Source: Candidatus Accumulibacter regalis
Lineage (GTDB): Bacteria > Pseudomonadota > Gammaproteobacteria > Burkholderiales > Rhodocyclaceae
Length of the DNA stretch: 64,000 nt
Assembly (NCBI GenBank): GCA_000585075.1
Contig: JEMY01000044.1
Coordinates: forward strand, 163,446 to 227,445
Direction of reading: 5' to 3'
Under the pieces are notes generated by a model. The model saw only the letters and a list, made by a program, of their open reading frames with translations. It searched no databases and had not been told where the DNA came from. Every line of letters starts with the position of its first letter. Within the stretch, counting starts at the first letter, position 1. The position numbers were made by a program, and so were the translations under genes. Below are positions 55,177 to 64,000 of the stretch, in pieces.

Positions 55177-58100
55177 AGCGCGACCAGATCCTCGGTCGAC
55201 GGCAGCGCGCTGGCTTCGCCTTCGTCCAGAATGCTCTCGGCAAGCGCGCGTTTCTCGTGGTGCAGTTCGACGATGCGCTCCTCGACGCTACCCTTGCTGA
55301 CCAGGCGATAAACGGTCACCGGTCGCAGTTGCCCGATACGGTGCGCGCGACCCATGGCCTGGTCTTCGGTGGCCGGGTTCCACCATGGGTCGGTAATGAC
55401 CACGTAATCGGCAGCAGTCAGGTTGAGCCCGAAGCCACCGGCTTTCAGGCTGATCAGGAAGAGATCGCCCTGGCCGGCCTGGAAAGCTGCGACGCGCCGC
55501 GTTCGCTCGCCGGCGGGGGTCGAGCCGTCAAGGTACTGAAAAGCAATTCCGGACTCATCCAGTTGTTCGCGCAATATCGCAAGAAAGTCGACGAACTGAC
55601 TGAAAACAAGTGCTTTATGGCCATTTGCAACCAGTTCGGAGGCGAGTTCTGAAAAAGCCTGCACCTTGGCCCCGACGATGCCGAGTTCGGGGCTGCAAAG
55701 GCGCGGGTCGCAGGCGGCGCGACGCAGACGCGTCAGCTGGGCGAGGATGTTGAAGCGTGCCTGAGCCTGCGGCGCACTGTCGAGACTGGCGTCGATCTCG
55801 TTGGACGCTTCGCGGCGCAGCGCTTCGTAGTGGGCGGCTTCGGCAGCTTCCGGGGTCACCGTCAGAATCAGTTCGGTGCGCGCCGGCAGCTCCTGCAGGA
55901 CTTCGGACTTGGTGCGGCGCAGGACGAAGGGACCCACCAGACGCTTGAGGACGTGCTGTGCCTCGCGGTCGCGGTTACGTTCGATGGGGCCGGCGAAGCG
56001 CTCGTCGAAGCGGCGGTGACTGCCGAGCAGGCCGGGATTGACGAAGCGCATGATCGACCATAGATCGGACAGGCGGTTTTCGACCGGGGTGCCGGTCAAC
56101 GCCAGGCGAAAGTCGGCGTCGAGCGCGAACACCGCCTGCGAGCGCTTGGCGGCGGCGTTCTTGATCGCCTGCGCCTCGTCGGCGATCAGCGTGTGCCATT
56201 GACGCCCGGCAAAGCGTTCCTGGGCGAGTTGCAGCAGCGTGTACGAGACGATCAGAAGGTCCTGTGGCCCGGCCCTGGCCACCAGTTCCTCGCGTTCGCC
56301 TTCACCCGCCTCGCTGTAGACGCGGACGTCGATGCTGGGCGCGAAGCGCAGTGTTTCTGCCAGCCAGTTGCCGCATACGGAGGTCGGCGCGATGACCAGC
56401 GCGGCGCCGCCAGCGGCGCGTTCGAGCAGCACGGCGAGCGCCTGCAGGGTCTTTCCGAGACCCATGTCGTCGGCCAGGCAGCCGCCGACGCCGGCCGTCG
56501 CCAGACGGATTGCCCACTGGTAGCCGTCTTCCTGGTACGGACGCAGGCTGGCCTGCAGCAGGCTCGGGAGTTTCGGCGTCATGGCCTGCGCCTGGCGCAG
56601 GCGGTCGATCGCCTGGCGAAAATCCTTGCCGGCGTCGACCTCGCTGCCGTCGAGAACCTCGTCGAGCCAGGCGGCGGCGATCGTCGGCACCTTGCCACCG
56701 CCCCTGTCGGTTTCCAGGACCGCCGACAGGTCGTTCAGCTTCTGTTTCAGCGAGCGCGTCAGGGCCGCGTAGACGCCGTCTCCCATGGGCACGAAACGGC
56801 TCCTGGCACGGCTCGCGCTGAGCAGCGTTTCCAGCTGCACGACCAGCCCTTCGTCGAGAGTCGCCTGCCCGGAGACGCGGAACCAGTCGCGCTCACGGGC
56901 TATTTTCACGCCCAGCTGACGGCTGTCGAGGGTGAGCACGCGAACGCTCTTGCCTTTCGGCCAGTCCACCGCGGCGATTGCCGGCAGGGTCGGCAGTGCT
57001 TCGACCACCGCCAGCGCGTTTTCGGGGTCGGTGATCAGCCACTCGCTGCCGCCGTCGCCGCTGTCGAGAAAGGGCAAGGCGTCGAGTACCGCTTCCAGAT
57101 GCTGGCGCTCGCTCTTCAGGTCACGTTCGGTACCGACCGTTTCGCTGCCGCGCACCGCCATCAGGCGCAGTCTGCCGGCGGCGGCCGGCAGGCGTGGACC
57201 GTCCGCACCGAGCGGTGCGACCACCAGGCGCAGCGAGAGGTCGTCGCCGAGCGGCGAGAGTTCGGCGCGCAGGCGGGAGTCGCTGGGCACCTGCCGCGTC
57301 GCCTGTGCCGGGTCGGCATGAACGTGAAAATGCGTGGCCAGTGCCTGCAGGGTCTTGGCCACTTCTGCCTGCGCGTTCGGCGCGTCGGCGGGAACCGAAA
57401 AGCGACCCGAGACGAGTTGCGCGGCCTGCTGCTGGGCCGGCGAAAAACGAACCAGCCGCAGGCGCTGTGGCCCATCCGCGACCAGCGTGACGAGCCGCAG
57501 GGCCTCCGCTTGACGACGCTCGTCGGCGTCTGGCACTGAGTATGGATTGGCCGCGACCGGCGCCCGCAGCGGCGGCTCGACGCGCATCACGTAGCGCCCG
57601 TCCACGCGCAGGAGCTCGAGTTCCGGTGCGCCTTCGCTCAAGTCGACGAACTGCTCTGCCGCGCCCGGCAGGACGATGCACGGGTGGCCGGGAAGGGCGG
57701 CGATGGCGGCTGCCAGATCGATGCGGTAGCGATTGCGGTAGCCGTGTTCGAGGCGAACGGCGCGAGCGACTTTCAGATCGGCGCCGGCCAGCTGCGGGTT
57801 GCCGGCGATTCTCGCCAGGCTCAGCGGCCGCGGCCGTCCCCAGCCGCGTTGGCCGCGCTTCTGTTCGAGCGGCGTGACGGCGAGCAGGTCACCCTGGCTG
57901 CCGATCTCGAGTTCCCACAGCAGGCGCGTCGTTTCGCCGTTGCCGCTGGCCGCTGCATTGCCGCCCAGGGATTGCAGCGCGAGGAGGATTTCCTGCCACT
58001 GCTCGCCGCCACTGGCGATGAAAAAACGCTCAGGCGGATCGCGTCCTTCGAGCACGGCCTGGCTGCCGTCGAGGATGTGGGTCAGCGTTCTTAGTCGGCA

Positions 58101-59360
58101 ACTGTCAAAGTCCTGGCGCAGGAGGTCGATCGATGCCCGCCACTGCTCCGCTACAGTTTGCGGATTCCTTTCGGCGATCGTTTCGCGACCCAGCCAGGCG
58201 GCGAGCAGCACTGCCCACAGGGAGTCGAGCACCCAGCGCGCCTCGACGTCGCGCGTGGGCCGGAAAGCGGCTCGTTCGAGCGGCGCCTTGCCGAGGCGAA
58301 CGTCGATCGCATGCACCCAGCGTCCCCAGCCGGCGTAAGGGCTGGGCGCCCGCTTGCCGGACTCCGCGACGCAGAACTTGCGCGCCAGTTCGAGGTGCCG
58401 GGGCGTCGCCTGCGCCAGAAGTGACAGCGGATAGAACCAGGCCACGCTGTCCGGCAGCAGGTGTTTGCCAGCACCGCCGAGTTCGCTCTTGCACTGCTTG
58501 AGCGCTGCCTCGAATGCCGCCTGCCCGGCACCCCACTGCCCGTCGATGACCAGCCCGGCGGCACGAATCGCGGCGCTCAGTCCGTCGTCGAGTCCGTCCA
58601 GCGCGGCTTCCAGCAGGGCGCTGTCGCCGCGTTGCATGGCCAGGTCGCCGAGGACCAGGCGCAGATCGGTCGACAAGGCCTCGCGATCGCCGGCCAAGGC
58701 CTCTACCGCCCAGTCGGCGACCGGCAGGTAGGCCTGCGCAGAGAAGATGCAGACGCTGGCGATCGCCTGATAGGCGAGCTGCGAGCGCCAGATCGGCTCG
58801 ATGCGCTGGAAACTCGCTCCGTCAAAGGGCCAGAGGATGGCTTCGCCGACGATCACGTTCCAGTCCAGCGACCGGGCCAGGACGCTTCGCAGGTGCGACA
58901 GCTCTTCGCTGGCAGCGCCCGAGAGGAATTTGGCGCGAACGTAGGCGATGGTCGTCGGGATGCTGCCCGTAGGCCAGTAGTACGCCGATCGGGTGGGGTC
59001 AAAGCGGTCGACGTCGGCGATCAGGCGCGGCAGCGAGTCGCCCTGGCTGCTTTCCAGCAACTGCCGATAAAGCGCGCTGCGCAGCGCATCGACGAGGTGA
59101 AACGTGGCTGCCCGCGAGGGATCGTCGACCAGCAGGCCGTTTTCCCGCAGTTCCTGGGTCGCCGCCTTGACGTCGGCGGCGGTCAAGGCCTTTCCCGAGC
59201 TGTTTTGCAGGCCACTCAGCGAAAGCGCCCGGTGCAGGTCGGTGTTGCTGCGAAAAGTCCACAGCAGCGCGCTGGCCAGGGCGACCTTGTGCTGGTCGGG
59301 CGTCAGTCCGTGGCGGTCGAGCTTTGCGAGAGCCGGGGCGTTCAGGGCAGTTCTGTTCAT
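55158..59360 (-). CDS. Large SNF2-family helicase-like ATPase
   Basis: 1400 residues. The C-terminal ~480 residues form the SNF2 motor: LADDMGLGKTLQAL (Walker A, about residue 960), LIADEAQAIKN (about 1060), ALTGTPVENRLSDLWSI, then the helicase C domain with VFSQFVDFLAILREQL, LKAGGFGLNLTAADYV and the final WWNPATEDQAMGRAHRIGQ. The first ~900 residues are alpha-helical then mixed, with no recognised domain, and may be a substrate module. Such bacterial proteins bind RNA polymerase or DNA; function unknown. No restriction or defence genes flank it. Confidence 0.9.
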   Translation of the reverse strand: MNRTALNAPALAKLDRHGLTPDQHKVALASALLWTFRSNTDLHRALSLSGLQNSSGKALTAADVKAATQELRENGLLVDDPSRAATFHLVDALRSALYRQLLESSQGDSLPRLIADVDRFDPTRSAYYWPTGSIPTTIAYVRAKFLSGAASEELSHLRSVLARSLDWNVIVGEAILWPFDGASFQRIEPIWRSQLAYQAIASVCIFSAQAYLPVADWAVEALAGDREALSTDLRLVLGDLAMQRGDSALLEAALDGLDDGLSAAIRAAGLVIDGQWGAGQAAFEAALKQCKSELGGAGKHLLPDSVAWFYPLSLLAQATPRHLELARKFCVAESGKRAPSPYAGWGRWVHAIDVRLGKAPLERAAFRPTRDVEARWVLDSLWAVLLAAWLGRETIAERNPQTVAEQWRASIDLLRQDFDSCRLRTLTHILDGSQAVLEGRDPPERFFIASGGEQWQEILLALQSLGGNAAASGNGETTRLLWELEIGSQGDLLAVTPLEQKRGQRGWGRPRPLSLARIAGNPQLAGADLKVARAVRLEHGYRNRYRIDLAAAIAALPGHPCIVLPGAAEQFVDLSEGAPELELLRVDGRYVMRVEPPLRAPVAANPYSVPDADERRQAEALRLVTLVADGPQRLRLVRFSPAQQQAAQLVSGRFSVPADAPNAQAEVAKTLQALATHFHVHADPAQATRQVPSDSRLRAELSPLGDDLSLRLVVAPLGADGPRLPAAAGRLRLMAVRGSETVGTERDLKSERQHLEAVLDALPFLDSGDGGSEWLITDPENALAVVEALPTLPAIAAVDWPKGKSVRVLTLDSRQLGVKIARERDWFRVSGQATLDEGLVVQLETLLSASRARSRFVPMGDGVYAALTRSLKQKLNDLSAVLETDRGGGKVPTIAAAWLDEVLDGSEVDAGKDFRQAIDRLRQAQAMTPKLPSLLQASLRPYQEDGYQWAIRLATAGVGGCLADDMGLGKTLQALAVLLERAAGGAALVIAPTSVCGNWLAETLRFAPSIDVRVYSEAGEGEREELVARAGPQDLLIVSYTLLQLAQERFAGRQWHTLIADEAQAIKNAAAKRSQAVFALDADFRLALTGTPVENRLSDLWSIMRFVNPGLLGSHRRFDERFAGPIERNRDREAQHVLKRLVGPFVLRRTKSEVLQELPARTELILTVTPEAAEAAHYEALRREASNEIDASLDSAPQAQARFNILAQLTRLRRAACDPRLCSPELGIVGAKVQAFSELASELVANGHKALVFSQFVDFLAILREQLDESGIAFQYLDGSTPAGERTRRVAAFQAGQGDLFLISLKAGGFGLNLTAADYVVITDPWWNPATEDQAMGRAHRIGQLRPVTVYRLVSKGSVEERIVELHHEKRALAESILDEGEASALPSTEDLVALIRGAR

Positions 59361-59413
59361 CGGCTGGCGGCTGGCGGCTGCGGAAATGGTTGCTGCTGTT
59401 CTGTGGGAGACGG

Positions 59414-60475
59414 TCAGGCGCTGCCGCGGGTGAGCAGCATCGCGTCGCCGTAGCTGAAGAAACGGTAGCGCTCGGCAATCGCGTGCCGATACGCACAGCG
59501 AATGGCGTCGACGCCAGCGAACGCCGAAACCAGCATCAGCAGCGTCGACCTCGGCAGGTGAAAATTGGTGATCAATCGGTCAACGACACGGAACTCGTAG
59601 CCGGGGGTGATGAAAATATCGGTCTCGGCGGGGCCGGCGCGCAGTTCCCCGCGCTGCGCGGCAGCTTCAAGCGCGCGCAGACTGGTCGTTCCGACGGCGA
59701 CGATCTTGCCGCCGCGGGCGCGGGTGCGCGCAATGGCAGCGATGGTGGCCTGGGGAATCGCGAAGCGCTCGGCGTGCATGCGGTGTTCGGCGACGTGATG
59801 CACGCGCACCGGCTGGAAGGTGCCGGCGCCGACGTGCAGCGTCAACCACGCCACTTCGACGCCACATTGTGCGATTTGGGCGAGCAGCGCAGCGTCGAAA
59901 TGCAGGCCGGCTGTCGGCGCCGCGACGGCGCCAGGGTGGCGCGCGAAAACCGTCTGATAGCGAGCCTCGTCGTCGACGCCGGCGGGGTGCGTGATGTAGG
60001 GCGGCAGCGGCAACCGGCCGTGTCGTTCGATCAGCGTCCACAGGTCGCCTTCGTCTGCCCCGCGCTCTGGGCTGTCATCGGCCAGTTGCAGCGCGAAGAA
60101 CTCACCGTGTTCGCCGCTACGGCCTTCGACGGTCAGGCAGATGGCCTCTTCGAGAACGATCCGGCTACCGGCTTTCGGCGACTTGCTGGCGCGAATCTGC
60201 GCCACCGCGTGACGGGAATCGACGATGCGCTCGATCAGTACCTCGATCTGGCCGCCGCTTTCCTTGCGGCCCAGGAGGCGGGCCCGGATCACGCGCGTAT
60301 CGTTGAACACCAGCAGATCGCCGGCAGCCAGCAAGCCGGGGAGGGCGCTGAAGCGCTGATCGGCGAGCGCGCTGCCCTTAACCTGCAGCAGCCGGCTGGC
60401 GGTGCGTTCGCCCGTCGGGTGCTGGGCGATCAACTCGCCCGGCAGGTCGAAGTCAAAGTCATCTAGGGTGAGCAT
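59414..60475 (-). CDS. queA: S-adenosylmethionine:tRNA ribosyltransferase-isomerase
   Basis: 353 residues. The N-terminus [53 protein letters not shown] and the C-terminal [19 protein letters not shown] are diagnostic. It makes epoxyqueuosine at the tRNA wobble position. It lies 53 bases from the SNF2 start and divergent from tRNA-Leu; tgt does not follow. Confidence 0.97.
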   Translation of the reverse strand: MLTLDDFDFDLPGELIAQHPTGERTASRLLQVKGSALADQRFSALPGLLAAGDLLVFNDTRVIRARLLGRKESGGQIEVLIERIVDSRHAVAQIRASKSPKAGSRIVLEEAICLTVEGRSGEHGEFFALQLADDSPERGADEGDLWTLIERHGRLPLPPYITHPAGVDDEARYQTVFARHPGAVAAPTAGLHFDAALLAQIAQCGVEVAWLTLHVGAGTFQPVRVHHVAEHRMHAERFAIPQATIAAIARTRARGGKIVAVGTTSLRALEAAAQRGELRAGPAETDIFITPGYEFRVVDRLITNFHLPRSTLLMLVSAFAGVDAIRCAYRHAIAERYRFFSYGDAMLLTRGSA

Positions 60476-60559
60476 GGCGGGCTAAGGTGGCTGGCCAAAG
60501 GTGAGCGGTCGAGGGGGGGCGGGGCAGGTGCGCCATTGTCGAGCTGCCCCTCCTGCGGC

Positions 60560-60588
60560 TTGTCGACGGCCGGAGAATCAGCGATAAT
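60560..60588 (+). promoter_or_regulatory. Promoter of tRNA-Leu
   Basis: TTGTCG (60560-60565) and GATAAT (60583-60588) with a 17-base spacer, 36 bases before the mature tRNA 5' end. Confidence 0.65.
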
Positions 60589-60624
60589 TCGCCGCTCTTC
60601 TGGCCCGCGAACTTCGCGGCCGAG

Positions 60625-60711
60625 GCCGAGATGGCGGAATCGGTAGACGCAGCGGACTCAAAATCCGCCGATGGTGACATCGTGGGGGTTCGATTCCCCC
60701 TCTCGGCACCA
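60625..60711 (+). tRNA. tRNA-Leu (anticodon CAA)
   Basis: 87 bases including an encoded CCA. Acceptor stem GCCGAGA/TCTCGGC, D-loop GGTAGACGC, anticodon stem GCGGA/TCCGC with loop CTCAAAA (anticodon CAA, reads UUG), a long class II variable arm (CGATGGTGACATCG) and T-loop GTTCGATTC. Confidence 0.97.
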
Positions 60712-60865
60712 ATCAGTTGCACCAAGTCACACTCCCTGGCCGGCAAAGCTGTGCATCATAGCACGCCGCCCCGGCGCTGCCTGCGACCGGCATTCAGCCG
60801 CTGCCCAGCGAGCGCGCAAACGCCCCCGGCCTCAGGATCCAGGGACCTCCGGATGACTTCCCGCA

Positions 60866-61768
60866 ATGGCTGAACCTGTCGCGCCGCCATCGCCTCTTGG
60901 CGCCTGGTGGCTTGCCATCCGACCCAAGACACTGACCGTTGCGGTCGCGCCGCTGATCGTTGGCCATGCCGTCGCCTGGGCGCAGACCGGTTTGCTGCTC
61001 TGGCAGCCGGCGCTGGTTGCCCTGCTCGCCGCGCTGCTCATCCAGATCGGCACCAATCTGCACAACGACGTTGGCGATTTCGAGCGCGGCACGGACACGC
61101 CCGCTCGCCTCGGACCGCCGCGGGTCACGGCAATGGGCTGGCTGCCGGCCAACGCCGTACGCCGCGCGGCGTGGCTTGCCTTTGCCCTGGCGTTCAACTT
61201 CGGAATCTTTCTCGTCTACCACGGCGGCTGGCCGATCGTCGCCATCGGCCTGGCGTCGCTGCTCGCCGGCTGGGCGTACACCGGTGGCCCATGGCCACTT
61301 GCCTACACGCCGCTGGGCGAATTGTTCGTCGTCCTCTTCTTCGGGCTGGCCGCGGTTGGCGGCAGCTACTACCTGCAGACCCTGTCGATAAGCCCGGCCG
61401 CGCTGCTGGCCGGGGTGATGCTCGGGCTGTTCGCTGCGGCGGTGATCACGGTCAACAATTATCGCGATCTGGAGACCGACGCCCGGGCCGGCAAGCGGAC
61501 TCTGGCGGTGGTCGTCGGCCGGCGAGCCACGCAATGGGTCTATGCGCTGGAGCTGCTGCTGCCGCTGCTCCTCTTGCCGTTGCTGGCGACGCTGGCAGGG
61601 CGCGGGCCATGGCTGGCCCTGCCGCTGCTGGTACTGCTGCCAGCGTTGCGACTGCTGCAGCGCTTCCGGCGCGAGGCCGCGGGTCCGATCTTCAACGAGT
61701 TGCTGGCCAGCACGGCCAGGTTGCAGCTCGTTTACGCGCTGCTCCTGGCGTTGGCGATGGTCGCCTGA
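60866..61768 (+). CDS. menA: 1,4-dihydroxy-2-naphthoate polyprenyltransferase
   Basis: 300 residues, UbiA superfamily with about eight membrane helices. The MenA-type motifs are IRPKTLTVAVAPLIVG, the first Asp-rich NDVGDFERGTD and the second NNYRDLETDARAGKRTLAV. It prenylates DHNA in menaquinone synthesis. ubiA-type motif differences (NDxxDxxxD with GTD) favour MenA over UbiA. Other men or mqn genes are not in the window. Convergent with cobA. Confidence 0.9.
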   Translation: MAEPVAPPSPLGAWWLAIRPKTLTVAVAPLIVGHAVAWAQTGLLLWQPALVALLAALLIQIGTNLHNDVGDFERGTDTPARLGPPRVTAMGWLPANAVRRAAWLAFALAFNFGIFLVYHGGWPIVAIGLASLLAGWAYTGGPWPLAYTPLGELFVVLFFGLAAVGGSYYLQTLSISPAALLAGVMLGLFAAAVITVNNYRDLETDARAGKRTLAVVVGRRATQWVYALELLLPLLLLPLLATLAGRGPWLALPLLVLLPALRLLQRFRREAAGPIFNELLASTARLQLVYALLLALAMVA

Positions 61769-61790
61769 GCGGAGCTGCGGGTGGCGTTTT

Positions 61791-62573
61791 CTAGATCGGG
61801 CTGCCTGCCGGCGGCGTGAACCAGGTCAGCTTCTCCTGCAGGCGAACGACGGTGCCAACGATGATCAGTGCCGGCGAAGCGATGCCGGCGGCATCCACTC
61901 GTTCCGGCAGCGTCGCCAGGTCGGCGGTCAACACCCGTTGCCGGCGCGTCGTACCATGTTGCACGACCGCCGCCGGATGGCTGGCCGGCAGGCCGTGGGC
62001 GATCATCTGGCGGCAGATCTCGGCGATGCCGCCGACACCCATGTAGAAGACGACGGTCAGCTTCGGACGGGCCAAGGCCGGCCAGTCGAGATTGATGCTG
62101 CCGTCCTTGAGATGACCCGTCGCGAAGGCCACCGCCTGCGCATGATCGCGATGCGTCAGCGGGATGCCGGCGTAGGCGGCGCAGCCGGCGGCGGCGGTCA
62201 CTCCCGGAACGACCTCGAAAGGGATGCCCGACTCGACGAGGGTCTCGATCTCTTCGCCGCCGCGCCCGAAAATGAAGGGGTCGCCGCCCTTCAGGCGAAC
62301 GACTTTCTTGCCGGCACGCGCCAGACGAACCAGAAGTTGATTGAGTTGCTCCTGCGGCACGGTGTGATTGGAGCTTTTCTTGCCGACGTAGATCTTCTCG
62401 GCGTCTGCGCGAGCCAGTTCGAGGACCCCTTCGGCGATCAGATGATCGTAGACGATGGCGTCCGCTTCGCCGACCAGACGCGCTGCACGCAGGGTGAGAA
62501 GGTCGAGGTCACCGGGCCCGCTGCCGACGATATAGACGGTTCCGACAGGCGGGGACGAGGGCGTTTGAATCAT
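61791..62573 (-). CDS. cobA: Uroporphyrinogen-III C-methyltransferase
   Basis: 260 residues, single-domain SUMT. Motifs: [40 protein letters not shown] and [21 protein letters not shown]. It makes precorrin-2, the branch point to siroheme, cobalamin and heme d1. ATG 62573 directly follows a purine-rich AAAAAAGGA; upstream in-frame starts add unrelated residues. Its position divergent from nirS, with a shared FNR-type box, suggests it serves heme d1 synthesis (the NirE role). Confidence 0.92.
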   Translation of the reverse strand: MIQTPSSPPVGTVYIVGSGPGDLDLLTLRAARLVGEADAIVYDHLIAEGVLELARADAEKIYVGKKSSNHTVPQEQLNQLLVRLARAGKKVVRLKGGDPFIFGRGGEEIETLVESGIPFEVVPGVTAAAGCAAYAGIPLTHRDHAQAVAFATGHLKDGSINLDWPALARPKLTVVFYMGVGGIAEICRQMIAHGLPASHPAAVVQHGTTRRQRVLTADLATLPERVDAAGIASPALIIVGTVVRLQEKLTWFTPPAGSPI

Positions 62574-62671
62574 TCCTTTTTTCCGGTTTTTTGCTGAGGT
62601 GCAAGCATAAACGCCCGTTGCGCTATTTTCCAACTCGGAAGCGACGATAGGCTTTCTCGCACCGATCATAT

Positions 62672-62685
62672 TTGATGGAGGTCAA
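62672..62685. promoter_or_regulatory. FNR/DNR-type box between cobA and nirS
   Basis: TTGATGGAGGTCAA matches TTGAT-N4-ATCAA at 9 of 10 bases. For cobA, a minus-strand TATCGT at 62644-62649 predicts a start at 62637 and a box centre at -41.5. For nirS a TGTCAT at 62706-62711 gives about -39.5. One site could activate both genes. Confidence 0.8.
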
Positions 62686-62738
62686 GGAAGGGACCCGTGC
62701 AGGCGTGTCATCCTGCGCCGAGTCTGACACGGATGTGA

Positions 62739-64000
<1,262 letters not shown>

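Noticed and set aside
56193-57539. 448-codon plus-strand ORF inside the SNF2 gene
   Set aside because: Antisense shadow in GC-rich DNA; the minus frame holds the SNF2 motifs.

Overview
The window is GC-rich, densely coded chromosomal DNA. Synteny blocks typical of betaproteobacteria (hisS-yfgM-bamB-der, rpsF-priB-rpsR-rplI-dnaB, hemN-fnr, bioA-F-H-C-D) point to a member of the Rhodocyclales. A cytochrome cd1 nitrite reductase, a glycogen synthesis cluster, a polyhydroxyalkanoate-type thiolase and several hemerythrins together resemble 'Candidatus Accumulibacter' or a close relative. That assignment is inference from gene content, not from a database search. I see no rRNA, CRISPR array, prophage or insertion sequence. 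One tRNA-Leu is present.

Layout. 1-5 kb: translation and envelope housekeeping (hisS end, yfgM, bamB, der) and a low-molecular-weight phosphatase. 5-11 kb: a sulfatase-modifying-factor-like protein without the expected cysteines, then a sensory operon: a 42-codon leader ORF, an OmpR-type regulator, a LysM/FecR periplasmic protein and a CHASE2 histidine kinase. 11-15 kb: a DMT permease behind a tiny membrane ORF, a GCS2-type ligase paired with an M14 deacylase, and a hemerythrin. 15-18.4 kb: ribosomal and replication operon, in which priB has no standard start codon. 18.4-25 kb: a transglutaminase-fold protein that has lost its whole catalytic triad, a PIN-PhoH ATPase, a peroxiredoxin, the SOS cassette lexA-imuA-imuB under a consensus SOS box, and a second hemerythrin. 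25-31.6 kb: pgi, pgm, glgC, glgA. 31.8-34.6 kb: DUF1015 protein, selD, and a copper-chaperone-like HMA protein. 34.7-43.5 kb: copper ATPase, DsbD_2/TauE-like protein, hemN, fnr, a four-gene hemerythrin/DUF2249/membrane operon and a universal stress protein. 43.6-48 kb: retropepsin-like protease, NUDIX hydrolase, small unknowns, thiolase. 48-52.6 kb: biotin operon. 52.7-59.4 kb: DUF2863, discoidin-like and DUF2934 proteins and a 1400-residue SNF2 helicase. 59.4-64 kb: queA, tRNA-Leu, menA, cobA and the start of nirS.

The most coherent system is an anaerobic regulon. The window encodes an Fe-S FNR regulator and carries FNR-type boxes upstream of hemN/fnr, of the hemerythrin-DUF2249-membrane-SirB2 operon, of cobA/nirS and, degenerate, of the universal stress gene. 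At hemN, the hemerythrin operon and cobA the box centre lies exactly 41.5 bp from the start site predicted by a -10-like hexamer, the class II activator position. This links heme/heme d1 synthesis, nitrite reduction and a little-studied putative NO/O2-handling operon. Other points worth following are the triad-less transglutaminase, the priB start, the LysM-FecR/CHASE2 sensory operon and three unannotated-looking small ORFs.
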